From Planktothrix rubescens CCAP 1459/22 (GTDB lineage Bacteria > Cyanobacteriota > Cyanobacteriia > Cyanobacteriales > Microcoleaceae), in assembly GCA_904830895.1 (NCBI GenBank), contig LR882958.1, positions 5,041,501-5,105,500 on the forward strand: 64,000 bases of DNA, in the 5' to 3' direction. A model generated the notes under the pieces. That model saw only the letters and a program-made list of their open reading frames with translations, made no database searches and was not told where the DNA came from. Below, one piece after another: positions 35,343 to 46,032 of this stretch (position 1 is its first letter; the number at the start of each line of letters is the position of its first letter). A program made the position numbers and the translations under genes.

Positions 35343-36962
35343 CTATTCCCATTCGATAGTTCCAGGGGGTTTAGAAGTAATATCATAAACCACTCGATTC
35401 ACGCCGCGAACTTCATTAACAATCCGATTAGAAATCAATTCTAATAAATCATAGGGAACCCGTGACCAATCGGCGGTCATCCCATCTTCACTACTAACAA
35501 ATCGTAGTACAATTGGATAGGCATAGGTACGATGATCTCCCATTACTCCCACACTTCGCACCGGAAGTAATACGGCAAAAGCTTGCCAATAATCGTGATA
35601 AACTCCACGTCTATTGATTTCTTCTCGGACAATTAAATCCGCATCTCGGAGAATATTTAACCTTTCCGCCGTGACTTCTCCTAATATCCGAATCGCTAAA
35701 CCTGGGCCGGGAAAAGGATGACGTCGGACAATTTCTTCGGGTAAACCAATCGAACGTCCGACTTTTCTGACTTCATCTTTAAACAGTTTCCGCAGAGGTT
35801 CTACTAATTTAAACCGTAAATCTTTTGGTAATCCCCCCACATTATGATGGCTTTTAATTTTAACCGCCACCCGTTCCCCACTTTTGGGGTCAACATTAGT
35901 ATCGGCTGACTCAATTACATCAGGATATAATGTTCCTTGGGCTAAATAATCAAAGGGCCCTAAACGCACAGATTCTTCTTCAAAAACCTGAATAAATTCT
36001 CCCCCAATGCGTTTACGTTTTTCTTCGGGGTCGGTAATTCCTTCTAGTTTTTTTAAGAACCGTTCCCGGGCATTTACATACTCAACGGGAATGTGAAATT
36101 GTTCATGGAATAGTTTAACTAATCGTTCCGGTTCTAGCTTCCGCATAAACCCTTGATCGATAAACATACAAGTTAATTTATCACCAATAGCACGGTGCAG
36201 TAAAAATGCTAAAGTTGAAGAATCAACACCACCAGAAAGGGCTAATAAAACCCGTTTCTCCCCAACTTGGTTACGAATTTCTCGAATAGATTCTTCTACA
36301 AAAGCTTCCGTTGTCCAAGTAGGATGACAGCGACAAATATGGTAAACAAAATTCCGAATTAGGGCTTGACCCCCAATAGAATGAACGACTTCGGGATGGA
36401 ATTGTACCCCGTACATTTTGTTTTCATGGTCAGCAATCGCCGCAGAGGGGGTATTTTCGGTATGGGCTAAAATCTCAAATCCAGGGGGTAACTGGTTACA
36501 GGAGTCGGCGTGACTCATCCACATGGTCGCCCCCTGTTCGACGTTGGTGAGGAGGTCGGTGGGGTCATCAATATGTAAGGAGGCTTTTCCGTATTCGGCC
36601 CTTTTAGCCCGTTCTACGCTACCCCCTAGCTGTTTGACCATTAGCTGCATTCCGTAGCAAACCCCTAAAACCGGAATTCCTAACTCCCAGATTTTAGGGT
36701 CACATTCGGGCGCCCCGTCATCATAGACGGAATTGGGGCCACCGGAGAGAATAATGCCCTTGGGGTTGATTTCCTTGAGTTTTTCGGCGGTTGTCCGGTA
36801 GGAAATGACTTCGGAATAAACCTCAGTTTCCCGAATGCGGCGGGCGATTAACTCGGAATATTGGGAACCGAAATCGAGAATCACGATCATTTGTCGGTTC
36901 AATTTTTCTACTGAAATATCAGTATTTTCAGTTTGAGTTGGGATTTGAGTCTGGGGAGACAT
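35343..36962 (-). CDS. guaA: GMP synthase (glutamine-hydrolysing)
   Basis: 539 residues, the standard length. Converts XMP to GMP with glutamine and ATP. The class I amidotransferase domain (about 25-210) shows [12 protein letters not shown] and GVCYGMQL with the catalytic Cys, and FHPEVVHS with the His-Glu pair. The ATP pyrophosphatase domain has the P-loop [16 protein letters not shown]. The C-terminal dimerisation domain ends with the usual [13 protein letters not shown]. The N-terminal 20 residues are a polar extension. Nothing unusual. Confidence 0.97.
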   Translation of the reverse strand: MSPQTQIPTQTENTDISVEKLNRQMIVILDFGSQYSELIARRIRETEVYSEVISYRTTAEKLKEINPKGIILSGGPNSVYDDGAPECDPKIWELGIPVLGVCYGMQLMVKQLGGSVERAKRAEYGKASLHIDDPTDLLTNVEQGATMWMSHADSCNQLPPGFEILAHTENTPSAAIADHENKMYGVQFHPEVVHSIGGQALIRNFVYHICRCHPTWTTEAFVEESIREIRNQVGEKRVLLALSGGVDSSTLAFLLHRAIGDKLTCMFIDQGFMRKLEPERLVKLFHEQFHIPVEYVNARERFLKKLEGITDPEEKRKRIGGEFIQVFEEESVRLGPFDYLAQGTLYPDVIESADTNVDPKSGERVAVKIKSHHNVGGLPKDLRFKLVEPLRKLFKDEVRKVGRSIGLPEEIVRRHPFPGPGLAIRILGEVTAERLNILRDADLIVREEINRRGVYHDYWQAFAVLLPVRSVGVMGDHRTYAYPIVLRFVSSEDGMTADWSRVPYDLLELISNRIVNEVRGVNRVVYDITSKPPGTIEWE

Positions 36963-37039
36963 ATTGAGTTTAATGGGTTTTAATTTTAATTGTCAACCAA
37001 GGATAAACCTGATTGTTGTATCCGATTAGAATAACAAAT

Positions 37040-38236
37040 TTACCCCAAAATTATATCAGCATTTTCACTTTTAATGATAATTTTACGCTGGCGGTCGAAC
37101 ATTACCGAACCAACCTTAATATTTTTTTCACAATGGGTGTAAATATAGTTCTGGGATCGTTGATCAATCGTCTTTGTTATTTCTCCATAGACCCGAATGA
37201 CCCAATTTTCTCCTTTGATTGCGTCTAATTCTCGCAGATATTGTAAAGCATCTTCGGCCGTTGAACAATTAAAAACTCTTTGTAGATCGAAGGTGGGTAA
37301 TCCTAAGTTAGCACAGTGGGCGGTTAATATTTCTAATCGTCCATCGGCAATATGATGATGGGTATGGAAAATTCCTCCGGCTAATTTGATTAATTTACCA
37401 TGATAACCAAATAATAAGATTGACTTAACCTCTGCTAAGGAGGCACAGACTAACATTGGCCCTAACCAATTGGCGGTTTTAATCATTTGGTGGGGGGAAA
37501 TCCCCATTTTTGCAGCTAATTCTAATCCATTTTCACCAATACAAAATACTAAAGAATTAAATTTTTTTGCTTTTTCTTGGAGTTGAATTTTATACTGTTC
37601 TAATTGTTCGGGAACAGTTAAGGGTTGAGAAATTCCTGTTGTTCCCAGTAAAGATAATCCTTCAACTATTCCAAAAGCAGCGTTAGAAGTTCGGGTTGCT
37701 AGTCGTTTTCCTTGGGGTAAAATAAAGGTAATTAAAATAGATTTATTTGGTGGTAATATTTTCTCAATGTTGGCTAATAATAAAGTTTTAGCATAACGAT
37801 ATATTGCTGTTTGTCCGGTCTTTTGATCATAGCCAATTCCTTCTCCTCCTTTGATAAAAATAGTATCAGAAAGTTGACCCCCCCTAGCCCCCCCTTGGTA
37901 GGGTGGGGAACTTTGTTCTTTAGCCCCCCCTTGACAAGGGGGGGTTGGGGGGGGTTCCGAACTATCCCACCATTCCACCATTGCCCAAATCGGAGTATTT
38001 CGGGTTAAATCTAAATTATCCCCCGGATCAGAACGAGTAATTGCTAAAGCAGAATTATCGGTTAAAATTGCTATTTGTTCAATCGGAATATTAACGATTT
38101 CTGTCGGATCAATTAAATCAATAGATACCTGTTCAATAGACTGATTTCTAGTTTGTAAATATTCCAAAGCCGCCATCGCCGCCGCACAAGCAAAAACGGG
38201 TAGAGTGTATCCAGAACGAGGTTGATTTGTGATCAT
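37040..38236 (-). CDS. cbiD: Cobalt-precorrin-5B C1-methyltransferase CbiD with repeat-derived insertion
   Basis: 398 residues. The N-terminus (RSGYTLPVFACAAAMAALEYL) and IKGGEGIGYDQKTGQ match CbiD, which methylates C1 of cobalt-precorrin-5B in the anaerobic cobalamin pathway. Between residues 93 and 121 the protein contains SSEPPPTPPCQGGAKEQSS and SPPYQGGARGG, encoded by two copies of the dispersed C/G-rich palindrome (37874-37957). CbiD normally passes directly from the preceding strand to the GGEG loop. The frame is kept, so the enzyme may still work with a surface loop added. No cobalamin riboswitch is seen upstream. Confidence 0.85.
   Translation of the reverse strand: MITNQPRSGYTLPVFACAAAMAALEYLQTRNQSIEQVSIDLIDPTEIVNIPIEQIAILTDNSALAITRSDPGDNLDLTRNTPIWAMVEWWDSSEPPPTPPCQGGAKEQSSPPYQGGARGGQLSDTIFIKGGEGIGYDQKTGQTAIYRYAKTLLLANIEKILPPNKSILITFILPQGKRLATRTSNAAFGIVEGLSLLGTTGISQPLTVPEQLEQYKIQLQEKAKKFNSLVFCIGENGLELAAKMGISPHQMIKTANWLGPMLVCASLAEVKSILLFGYHGKLIKLAGGIFHTHHHIADGRLEILTAHCANLGLPTFDLQRVFNCSTAEDALQYLRELDAIKGENWVIRVYGEITKTIDQRSQNYIYTHCEKNIKVGSVMFDRQRKIIIKSENADIILG
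37874..37962. repeat. C/G-rich palindromic repeat inside cbiD
   Basis: Two neighbouring copies of a C-run/G-run palindrome, CCCCCCTAGCCCCCCCTTGG and GCCCCCCCTTGACAAGGGGG, inserted in frame in cbiD. Related elements lie at 49309-49355, 51971-52050 and 56657-56692 in intergenic DNA. Confidence 0.8.
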
Positions 38237-38341
38237 ATTTTAGTCGTTTAGTTAATATTTTAAGATTTTAGACTATTTTGAGTAACTACCACCACAGATC
38301 CGTTATCCTATAATTTAAACGAATTACCCTAAAAAATAATT

Positions 38342-39694
38342 ATGACTGATATTAACTGGGATAACTTCCGTGCTGAACTCTCAGGAATTGAAATGATTAC
38401 GGATAAAACTCAAGTTAAAAAACTTTCCCAAGACTATTACCATTTTAGCCCAATTTTGCAACATGAACTCAAGGATAAAACCGGAGATATTGTGGTGCGT
38501 CCCACAACGGAAGCCGAAATTTTACAAGTGGCTAAAGTTTGTGTGAAATATAAAATTCCACTCACGGTTCGAGGTGCGGGAACTGGAAATTATGGACAGT
38601 GTATTCCCTTGGAAGGAGGGGTGATTTTAGATGTCTCTAAATTGAATAATATTAAGTGGATAAAACCAGGGTTAGCTTGTGTCGAACCTGGGGTAAAAAT
38701 GGCAGCATTTGATAAACAAGCGCGGGAAATGGGGTGGGAATTACGCATGGTTCCTTCTACCTATCGGACAGCAACAATTGGGGGATTTATTGAGGGAGGA
38801 AGTGGGGGAATTGGTTCGATTACCTATGGACAATTACGCGATCGCGGTAACTTACAAGCAGCACGAGTAGTAACCCTAGAAGATGAACCAAAAGTTATTC
38901 AATTAAGAGGGGATGATGTGCAGAAAGTCAATCATGCTTATGGTACAAATGGGATTATTACCGAGTTAGAAATACCCCTTGCTTCCGCCTATCCTTGGTC
39001 AGAAATAATTGTTACCTTTGATGATTTTATGACCTCGGCTCGATTTGGTCAAGATTTAGCTTTGTCCGATGGAATTATTAAAAAATTAGTCTGTGTTTGT
39101 GCGTCTCCTATTCCCTCCTATTTTACTGCATTTAAAGATATAATTCCAGAAGGAAAACACGTAGCATTATTAATAGTATCCGAAACCAGCTTAGAACCTT
39201 TTCAAGAATTAGTTAAACAGTATAACGGTGAAGTTTGTTATCAGAAATCATCCCAAGAAACGGGGAAAGGAACAACAATAATAGAATATAGTTGGAACCA
39301 TACCACCTTACACGCCCGAAGTGTTGATCCGTCTATTACCTATTTACAAACCCTCTTACCTGCGGATCGAAAATTGGAATTATTGGAACATCTTTATACT
39401 CATTTTGGGGATGAAGTTATGCAGCATTTAGAGTTTTTAAGACTTCATGGAGAAATGCACCCCGCATCTTTACAATTAGTGCGATTTACAACAGAAGAAA
39501 GGTTAAATGAAATTATTCGTTACCATGAAGAACGGGGGGCGGTTATTTTTAATCCCCATACCTATATTTTAGAGGATGGTGGCATGAAAATGATCAATTT
39601 AGAACAATTACAATTTAAACAAGAAGTTGACCCCTATGGGTTATTAAATCCTGGAAAAATGAGAGCTTGGTTAGAACGTGAAAAACATCTTTAA
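38342..39694 (+). CDS. FAD-binding oxidoreductase (GlcD/FAD_binding_4 type)
   Basis: 450 residues. The FAD-binding PCMH domain (about 40-220) shows VVRPTTEAEILQVAKVC, the pyrophosphate loop VRGAGTGNYGQ and GGFIEGGSGGIGSITYG. The C-terminal part ends EVDPYGLLNPGKM, typical of flavoenzymes such as glycolate/lactate dehydrogenases and related aldonolactone oxidases. The substrate is unknown. Divergent from cbiD, with a 105-bp shared promoter region. Some distant relatives (DprE1-type) oxidise polyprenyl-phosphoribose, but nothing specific ties this gene to the cluster at 4664-11690. Confidence 0.8.
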   Translation: MTDINWDNFRAELSGIEMITDKTQVKKLSQDYYHFSPILQHELKDKTGDIVVRPTTEAEILQVAKVCVKYKIPLTVRGAGTGNYGQCIPLEGGVILDVSKLNNIKWIKPGLACVEPGVKMAAFDKQAREMGWELRMVPSTYRTATIGGFIEGGSGGIGSITYGQLRDRGNLQAARVVTLEDEPKVIQLRGDDVQKVNHAYGTNGIITELEIPLASAYPWSEIIVTFDDFMTSARFGQDLALSDGIIKKLVCVCASPIPSYFTAFKDIIPEGKHVALLIVSETSLEPFQELVKQYNGEVCYQKSSQETGKGTTIIEYSWNHTTLHARSVDPSITYLQTLLPADRKLELLEHLYTHFGDEVMQHLEFLRLHGEMHPASLQLVRFTTEERLNEIIRYHEERGAVIFNPHTYILEDGGMKMINLEQLQFKQEVDPYGLLNPGKMRAWLEREKHL

Positions 39695-39708
39695 CTAGCA
39701 ACTCCTAG

Positions 39709-39772
39709 AAATCGGGTTTCTCAATCAAAAATATTGATTCTATCCCATAAATAAGGGCTAGAAACCCGATTT
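39709..39772. terminator. Inverted repeat after FAD oxidoreductase gene
   Basis: Perfect 13-bp inverted repeat AAATCGGGTTTCT (39709-39721) and AGAAACCCGATTT (39760-39772), 38 bp apart, located 15 bp after the stop and before the convergent DUF29 gene. A bidirectional terminator or dispersed repeat; similar GGGTTTCTTAGTCAA sequence recurs near 47521. Confidence 0.55.
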
Positions 39773-39782
39773 ATGTTATGAT

Positions 39783-40208
39783 TTATTTATCTTTAATTAA
39801 CTCCATAGCTTGATTTAATATTTCTTCTTTGTTGGCTAATTTTTCTAATTCTTTAGCTTCATAAATTCCTTCAGAAACCTCTAAAGATGCTTTATTAATC
39901 GCTTGTTTATAAGCAACTTCTAAAACTTCGTCAAGTTCTTCTGGAGACAGATAATAACTTTGGGAGCAAGGACGTTTATTTTCATCCCTGATTTCAAAAA
40001 TAGCATTCTGAATTGAAACATCCCAAGACCGAGTTGTTCGTTTTTCAACTTGACGTTTAATTAAATGAATTAATAAAACGATAGCATAGCTACGAATGGT
40101 TTTAATAATATCTTTTCGACCCATTTCTTCTAATTCTTCAACAATAGCAAGGGAACCCGGAATATCCCCTTTTAGCAATAATTCCTTTAGGGTTAGTATT
40201 TCTTCCAT
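39783..40208 (-). CDS. DUF29-like protein, copy B
   Basis: 141 residues. The core AIVEELEEMGRKDIIKTIRS with LLIHLIKRQVEKR and TRSWDVSI matches the DUF29 helical pattern, a family common in cyanobacteria with no established function. Residues 1-66 are identical to those of the neighbour at 40251; the C-terminal half has diverged. The unit including about 45 bp of upstream DNA is duplicated. Likely soluble and helical. It sits at the edge of the defence-like region. Confidence 0.72.
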   Translation of the reverse strand: MEEILTLKELLLKGDIPGSLAIVEELEEMGRKDIIKTIRSYAIVLLIHLIKRQVEKRTTRSWDVSIQNAIFEIRDENKRPCSQSYYLSPEELDEVLEVAYKQAINKASLEVSEGIYEAKELEKLANKEEILNQAMELIKDK

Positions 40209-40250
40209 AATATTTGGAATTGATTAGGGTTGGTTTTATTATAACATAAT

Positions 40251-40670
40251 TTATGTAATTAACTGAAAAGCTTGATTTAATAGCTCTTCACGATTGACTA
40301 ACTTTTCTAATTCTTTAGCTTCATAAATTCCTTCAGAAACCTCTAGGGATGCTTGATCAATAGCGTTGAGGTAAGCTTCTTCCAAAGTTTCCATTAACTC
40401 TTGATGATCGAGATAATATCCTCCAGATTTTCGGCGTTTATTTTCCTGTTGAATTTCTCGAATTGAATTGCGAATTGAAACATCCCAAGACCGAGTTGTT
40501 CGTTTTTCAACTTGACGTTTAATTAAATGAATTAATAAAACGATAGCATAGCTACGAATGGTTTTAATAATATCTTTTCGACCCATTTCTTCTAATTCTT
40601 CAACAATAGCAAGGGAACCCGGAATATCCCCTTTTAACAATAATTCCTTTAGGGTTAGGATTTCTTCCAT
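40251..40670 (-). CDS. DUF29-like protein, copy A
   Basis: 139 residues, paralogue of the gene at 39783. The first 66 residues are the same and the DNA over 40518-40670 differs from 40056-40208 at only about two positions, whereas the region coding for residues 67-110 is divergent (REIQQENKRRKSGGYYLD against a shorter, different segment). The last 30 residues are again similar. This mosaic points to recent gene conversion or unequal exchange. Function unknown. Confidence 0.72.
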   Translation of the reverse strand: MEEILTLKELLLKGDIPGSLAIVEELEEMGRKDIIKTIRSYAIVLLIHLIKRQVEKRTTRSWDVSIRNSIREIQQENKRRKSGGYYLDHQELMETLEEAYLNAIDQASLEVSEGIYEAKELEKLVNREELLNQAFQLIT

Positions 40671-40804
40671 AATATCTGGAATTGATTAGGGTTAGTTTTA
40701 TTATCACACAAAATATGATTTTTTTTGAAGATAGCGATGGCGTAGCCGCCGCCTTGGAGCATCGCATTTGGGAAAATGAAAACACCCTGCTTAAAAAAGG
40801 GATC

Positions 40805-43800
40805 TCACTGCGGTTTATTCACCGTCACCCCATCACACAAACGTCTATCCTCCTCACTCACACTCGAACTATTCTCCAGATAATCCTTCATCCACTCACA
40901 AGCCGATACCATTAATAGATCTAAATCCAAATGCCACAGCTTGATAGTCTTGTCTTCACTCCCAGAAGCCAATGTTTTACCGTCGGGACTCCAACTCACA
41001 CTACTGACCGACTCCTCATGGCCCTTGAGAGTCTGCAACAGTTGACCCTCTCGACTCCACAGCTTAATGGTGTTGTCTAAACTCCCAGAAGCCAGGGTTT
41101 GACCATCGGGACTCCAACTCACACTATAGACCGAACTCTTATGGCCGTTAAGAGTCTGCAACAGTTGACCCTCTCGACTCCACAGCTTAATGGTGTTGTC
41201 TTCACTCCCAGAAGCCAAGGTTTTACCGTCGGGACTCCAACTCACACTCCAGACCGACTCCTCATGGCCGTTAAGAGTCTGCAACAGTTGACCCTCTCGA
41301 CTCCACAGCTTAATGGTCTTGTCACGACTCCCAGAAGCCAGGGTTTGGCTGTCGGGACTCCAACTCACACTATAGACCCCACTCTCATGACCCTTGAGGG
41401 TTTGCAACAGTTGACCATCTCGACTCCACAGCTTGATGGTCTTGTCACGACTCCCAGAAGCCAGGGTTTGGCTGTCGGGACTCCAACTCACACTATAGAC
41501 CTGATTCTCATGGCCGTTGAGAGTCCGCAACAGTTGACCCTCTCGACTCCACAGCTTAATGGTGTTGTCAAGACTCCCAGAAGCCAGGGTTTTACCGTCG
41601 GGACTCCAACTCACACTCATGACCGACTCCTCATGGCCGTTGAGAGTCTGCAACAGTTGACCCTCTCGACTCCACAGCTTAATGGTGTTGTCTAAACTCC
41701 CAGAAGCCAGGGTTTGACCATCGGGACTCCAACTCACACTATAGACCAAATTCTCATGGCCGTTGAGAGTCCGCAACAGTTTACGCTCTCGACTCCACCA
41801 CAGCTTAATGGTGTTGTCTTCACTCCCAGAAGCCAGGGTTTTACCGTCGGGACTCCAACTCACACTCATGACCGACTCCTCATGGCCGTTGAGAGTCCGC
41901 AACAGTTGACCCTCTCGACTCCACAACTTCATGGTCTTGTCTAAACTCCCAGAAGCCAGGGTTTGGCCGTCGGGACTCCAACTCACACTATAGACCCCAC
42001 TCTCATGACCCTTGAGGGTTTGCAACAGTTGACCCTCTCGACTCCACAGCTTAATGGTGTTGTCCCAACTCCCAGAAGCCAGGGTTTGGCTGTCGGGACT
42101 CCAACTCACACTATAGACCCGCTCTTCATGACCCTTGAGAGTCCGCAACAACTTGCCCTCTCGACTCCACAGCTTAATGGTCTTGTCTAAACTCCCAGAA
42201 GCCAAGGTTTTACCGTCAGGACTCCAACTCACACTCCAGACCGACTCCTCATGGCCGTTAAGAGTCTGCAACAGTTGACCCTCTCGACTCCACAGCTTAA
42301 TGGTCTTGTCTAAACTCCCAGAAGCCAGGGTTTGGCCGTCGGGACTCCAACTCACACTATAGACCTGATTCTCATCGCCATTGAGAGTCCGCAACAGTTG
42401 ACCCTCTCGACTCCACAGCTTAATGGTCTTGTCTAAACTCCCAGAAGCCAGGGTTTGGCCGTCGGGACTCCAACTCACACTCCAGACCGACTCCTCATGA
42501 CCCTTGAGAGTCTGCAACAGTTTACCCTCTCGACTCCACACCTTAATGGTGCTGTCATAATCCAGCTTAAATGGGGTTTTATAACTCCCAGAAGCCAGGG
42601 TTTGGCCGTCGGGACTCCAACTCACACTCATGACCAACTCCTCATGGCTCTTCCAGCTATTCTGCTCTCTGATGTTATACAACGTCTTCTCAAGGGTGGT
42701 AATTGTTTGCAAACGGGTATCATTTTTTTCCCAAACAGAAGGATCTAATTTTTTCAGTTGTTTGGCTGTGGTTAAGGCTTCTTTTAGGGCTAATAATTCT
42801 TGACCCTGACTGAATAATTCCCTCGCAGAAGAAGCTTTTAACCTGACTTCTGTGGCTGCTAAAGTTAACTTTGCTTCTCTGACTGCAATCGTAACTCCAA
42901 CGAAAGCAACGAAAGCAACGGCAAAGGCGACACCAGAAATCAGCCCGATTAAAGTAGCTCGTTGTTTGGCTTTTGATAAAATTTCATAAGCTTTTTGTTT
43001 AGCATCTAATTCTACTTGCATCGCCCGTTTATCTAATTCTTCACTGGCTGCTAAATATTGATAATCTTCACTACTCAGGCTTTTTCCCTCAGCCCATTTT
43101 TTCGCTTCTTTTAACGCTTCCCCCAGCAACAACCGGGACTCATCCTGACGTCCTGACTTTTCCCAAGCACTAAACGCTTCTGCATAAGGTCGTAAATCTG
43201 CTAAAGCTGTTTCTACCCAAGTTAAATTAAAAACCGTTGCATATATTTGATTATAAACGTTGAGTTTTCCCTCATGTTTAACCACTAATCCTGATAGCCG
43301 CAACATCACTTGATCAGAGTTATCTTCCGCCGGAATTCCCTGTTGTTGTAAGATTTGTTGATAGAGTCCGAGAAGTCGTCCCGTGCGTTGATGTCCGGCA
43401 TAAAAAATGCGAGATCGAATTGTTCTTAAATGTTCGGGAGTGTCCTGTCCTTCCCAGTTGGTAATAATTCGCTCGTGAACTAAATTTTCCACCCATTCTG
43501 TCTCTTTATTTAGGGGAATTTTCTGCTCCGTTTCTCGAATCAGTTTACAGAGTTTTTGGGTTAAAAACGGTTGTCCTCCCGACCAATATAAGACCGCTTC
43601 TAATACCTTTTCTGGGTTATCAGTTTGAGCTATAAATCCATCGGCGAGGGGCTGAGATTCTGTTAACTGAAATCCGGTTAATTCTATCCCTCGACCAATA
43701 TTAAAGGGAGTGCGTCGTTTATCTTGAATTAAATCCGGTGGCGTTGTCACTCCTAATAAGGCAAAGGTTAACCGTTGATAAATCGGTTGATCTGCACGAT

Positions 43801-44311
43801 GATTATAACATTCTCGAATTAAGGCAAAAAAGTCATCAATTTTAAAGGGTAAACTTAAAATACTATCAATTTCATCAATAAAAATTACAATCGGTTTTGT
43901 AATTAATTTCAGAAGAATGTCTTCTAAAAACCTGCCAAACCGTTGCGTAAAGGATAAATGTTGATGATTTTCCCACCATTCCTCCGAGTCAAATTCCGTA
44001 TATAATTCTAAGCTATTACTAATTTCTTCAATCATCCCTCGATACCACTGTTCGGGGGTAATTTCTAAAGTTCCAATGGCGGTAATATCAATCGCCACAC
44101 AAGCATATCCTTCCTCGTCTAACCGTCGCCTGGTTTGCACCCTTAAACTGGATTTTCCCATCTGACGACAGTTAAGAACATAACAAAATTCTCCCTGTTT
44201 TAAAGCCTCGTAAAATTCCTGATCAGCCGCTCTTTTAATATAGGTGGGAGCATCAACGGGAAGACTCCCCCCCACTTGATAATCATAGCGAGATTGGGAA
44301 TTATTATTCAT
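40805..44311 (-). CDS. STAND-type AAA-like ATPase, transmembrane helix and 14 WD40 repeats
   Basis: 1168 residues. The N-terminal AAA-like ATPase domain (about 10-330) has Walker A RQMGKSS at 49-55 and Walker B VIFIDEID near 142. A single transmembrane helix lies at about 450-473, then a short helical linker, then 14 WD40 blades (about 555-1128) of 41 residues each, all matching HE-x2[17 protein letters not shown]. Fourteen blades would make two seven-bladed propellers. STAND ATPases with WD40 sensors are signal-transducing switches, including in innate immunity-like systems. It starts 2 bp after the CHAT gene stop. Confidence 0.85.
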   Translation of the reverse strand: MNNNSQSRYDYQVGGSLPVDAPTYIKRAADQEFYEALKQGEFCYVLNCRQMGKSSLRVQTRRRLDEEGYACVAIDITAIGTLEITPEQWYRGMIEEISNSLELYTEFDSEEWWENHQHLSFTQRFGRFLEDILLKLITKPIVIFIDEIDSILSLPFKIDDFFALIRECYNHRADQPIYQRLTFALLGVTTPPDLIQDKRRTPFNIGRGIELTGFQLTESQPLADGFIAQTDNPEKVLEAVLYWSGGQPFLTQKLCKLIRETEQKIPLNKETEWVENLVHERIITNWEGQDTPEHLRTIRSRIFYAGHQRTGRLLGLYQQILQQQGIPAEDNSDQVMLRLSGLVVKHEGKLNVYNQIYATVFNLTWVETALADLRPYAEAFSAWEKSGRQDESRLLLGEALKEAKKWAEGKSLSSEDYQYLAASEELDKRAMQVELDAKQKAYEILSKAKQRATLIGLISGVAFAVAFVAFVGVTIAVREAKLTLAATEVRLKASSARELFSQGQELLALKEALTTAKQLKKLDPSVWEKNDTRLQTITTLEKTLYNIREQNSWKSHEELVMSVSWSPDGQTLASGSYKTPFKLDYDSTIKVWSREGKLLQTLKGHEESVWSVSWSPDGQTLASGSLDKTIKLWSREGQLLRTLNGDENQVYSVSWSPDGQTLASGSLDKTIKLWSREGQLLQTLNGHEESVWSVSWSPDGKTLASGSLDKTIKLWSREGKLLRTLKGHEERVYSVSWSPDSQTLASGSWDNTIKLWSREGQLLQTLKGHESGVYSVSWSPDGQTLASGSLDKTMKLWSREGQLLRTLNGHEESVMSVSWSPDGKTLASGSEDNTIKLWWSRERKLLRTLNGHENLVYSVSWSPDGQTLASGSLDNTIKLWSREGQLLQTLNGHEESVMSVSWSPDGKTLASGSLDNTIKLWSREGQLLRTLNGHENQVYSVSWSPDSQTLASGSRDKTIKLWSRDGQLLQTLKGHESGVYSVSWSPDSQTLASGSRDKTIKLWSREGQLLQTLNGHEESVWSVSWSPDGKTLASGSEDNTIKLWSREGQLLQTLNGHKSSVYSVSWSPDGQTLASGSLDNTIKLWSREGQLLQTLKGHEESVSSVSWSPDGKTLASGSEDKTIKLWHLDLDLLMVSACEWMKDYLENSSSVSEEDRRLCDGVTVNKPQ
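40929..42646. repeat. Fourteen near-identical 123-bp WD40-coding tandem repeats
   Basis: The coding DNA for the WD40 blades is a tandem array of a 123-bp unit, with many blocks (for example CTCCCAGAAGCCAGGGTTT) identical between units. Blade 1 contains an 8-residue insertion (YKTPFKLD region) and blade 7 one extra Trp. Variation is concentrated at a few codons: after HE, two residues later, and the D-K/N pair. Because of the regular composition the opposite strand also stays open, creating false reading frames. Confidence 0.9.
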
Positions 44312-44313
44312 AA

Positions 44314-46032
44314 TTATACCCCCAAGCGATCGCTAAAATAAAGCCGATAAAGATTACACAACGGAATCACATCATTTCCCCGAAATTTAACTAAACCCAT
44401 ACTTCTAAGTTTAAAGCCTAAATTGCCTTCTAACCGCACAGGATTCTCAGAAGCAACAACTCTTTTCATCGCATTAGCTAATTCCCCATCGTTTTGATTT
44501 AAGTTAGATAAAAGACGACGTAAATGATCACTATATAACCCTTCTTCTGTCGGAGAAATTGTGATAAATTCTTCTAGTGTTAAACGCGATCGCGCCATTT
44601 CATACAACGCTTTTCTAACTAAATAGGGGTGTCCATCTACCATTCCCATTAAAGTTTCTATTTCTGAATTTGACCAGTTTAAACCATGTCGTTTAACTAA
44701 ATCTGTAACTTGTTCTCCCGTTAATTCTGGTAATTCAATCGGTAAACCCACATTAAAGGGAGATTGATTAATATTTAAGGGGATATACACTTCTTTAGAA
44801 TGGGCAATCACTAGCCGTAACCGTTGCCATACAGGTTCATTTTTGCCCTTTTCGTGCCAAGTTCGCAGTAACGCAAAAAATTCTTGAGCAATTTCAAGAT
44901 GTTGAAACACCTGATCAACTTCATCTAATCCTAACGTTAACGGTTCAGAAATTGTTTTCAATAAATACCGTTGAAAATAGTTACTACATTTGGTTTTACT
45001 CCCTAAACCTCCTTTCCAAAAATCCGATAATTTATCCTCTAATTCTAACTCATTGGCAACATTAGCACAAAATCCTTGTAAAAACAAATCAAGACTATTG
45101 AGAGAATCATGATCAAATTCTTGAAAATTCAGATAGGCGGTTTGATGTTGATGTTCTTTTGCAGAGTTTAGAATCCGTTGCATTAAAGATGTTTTTCCCA
45201 TTTGTCGGGGAGCTTTAATTCTAATTAATGCCCCTGTTTTTAAGATCGTTTCATAACAATCTGATTCAATGGGAGGACGTTCAATATAAAGGGAAGAATC
45301 CAAACGCACCGATCCTTCTGGACTATCCAAACTTTGAGAACAAATGGTTGATTCTGTTAAAGAATCTGGATGTTCAATAATCGTTTCAAACGCTCTTGTA
45401 TTCTCGTGATTTGTAATCGTCTCTGCGATTTCTAATTCTACTGAAGGATCTAAATCACATTGTCGTTTAATAATCGGGTTTAATTCCTCTGGAATTCCTG
45501 CCATACTAATACTCGTACAGCCATATTTATAAGCAAATTCAAAGTCTTTACCAGCACCCAAAGCATCATAAAATCCTATCGCAAACTCAATGGCTGCTTT
45601 ATCTCCTACCGCCTGTTTCATCCCAATTACATAAGGGATATGATGAACAATTCCTTGGGCTTGTATTTCCGAGTAACAGGCATTTAAAACCACACATTCT
45701 ATATGCTCTTTAAACAGTTTAAATAAACTCGCCAACGCCTTCGCATTCACCAGTTGAACTTGTCCATTTTTATCTTCTAAAGCTAACCCCCCTTCTCCCA
45801 CTCCATGACCAGAAAAGTGAATAATTTGAGGGTTTAATTCTAAAACCGCACGCTGCATATCTCTGGGAGTAACCGCCCATCTTTGCTCTAAATTAAATTC
45901 GGCTCTTTTTTTAGATCGTTTTAATCCTTCTTCAATTTCTCTAACTTCTTCATCTAAACGCAATGGAGTAGAAGATTTAGGATTTGCGGCTAAAAATAAA
46001 ATTGTTTTCTTCTTGCGACTGACACCACTCAT
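44314..46032 (-). CDS. CHAT (caspase-like) protease and AAA-like ATPase protein
   Basis: 572 residues from ATG 46032, chosen because AGGAG lies 8 bp upstream; a GTG start at 46056 would add 8. The N-terminal CHAT domain (about 10-190) has the caspase-type dyad, His76 in HFSGHG and Cys119 in VVLNACYS. It is followed by a variable linker and a STAND-like ATPase (about 245-540) with Walker [10 protein letters not shown] and Walker B TLGLDEVD. The gene ends 2 bp before the WD40-ATPase gene. CHAT proteases act in bacterial gasdermin and Craspase-type immunity, so a stress- or phage-triggered protease is inferred. Confidence 0.85.
   Translation of the reverse strand: MSGVSRKKKTILFLAANPKSSTPLRLDEEVREIEEGLKRSKKRAEFNLEQRWAVTPRDMQRAVLELNPQIIHFSGHGVGEGGLALEDKNGQVQLVNAKALASLFKLFKEHIECVVLNACYSEIQAQGIVHHIPYVIGMKQAVGDKAAIEFAIGFYDALGAGKDFEFAYKYGCTSISMAGIPEELNPIIKRQCDLDPSVELEIAETITNHENTRAFETIIEHPDSLTESTICSQSLDSPEGSVRLDSSLYIERPPIESDCYETILKTGALIRIKAPRQMGKTSLMQRILNSAKEHQHQTAYLNFQEFDHDSLNSLDLFLQGFCANVANELELEDKLSDFWKGGLGSKTKCSNYFQRYLLKTISEPLTLGLDEVDQVFQHLEIAQEFFALLRTWHEKGKNEPVWQRLRLVIAHSKEVYIPLNINQSPFNVGLPIELPELTGEQVTDLVKRHGLNWSNSEIETLMGMVDGHPYLVRKALYEMARSRLTLEEFITISPTEEGLYSDHLRRLLSNLNQNDGELANAMKRVVASENPVRLEGNLGFKLRSMGLVKFRGNDVIPLCNLYRLYFSDRLGV

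Noticed and set aside
38237-38341. Cobalamin riboswitch upstream of cbiD
   Set aside because: The divergent gap is only 105 bp and shows none of the conserved B12-box sequence.
38342-39694. DprE1-type oxidase completing the polyprenyl-sugar pathway
   Set aside because: Only the general FAD-binding fold is shared; it is 26 kb away and next to cbiD.
41099-42748. Plus-strand open frames rich in GTPTHT-type repeats opposite the WD40 array
   Set aside because: They exist only because the repetitive WD40 coding DNA lacks stops on the other strand; no ribosome binding sites, and the protein would be low-complexity.
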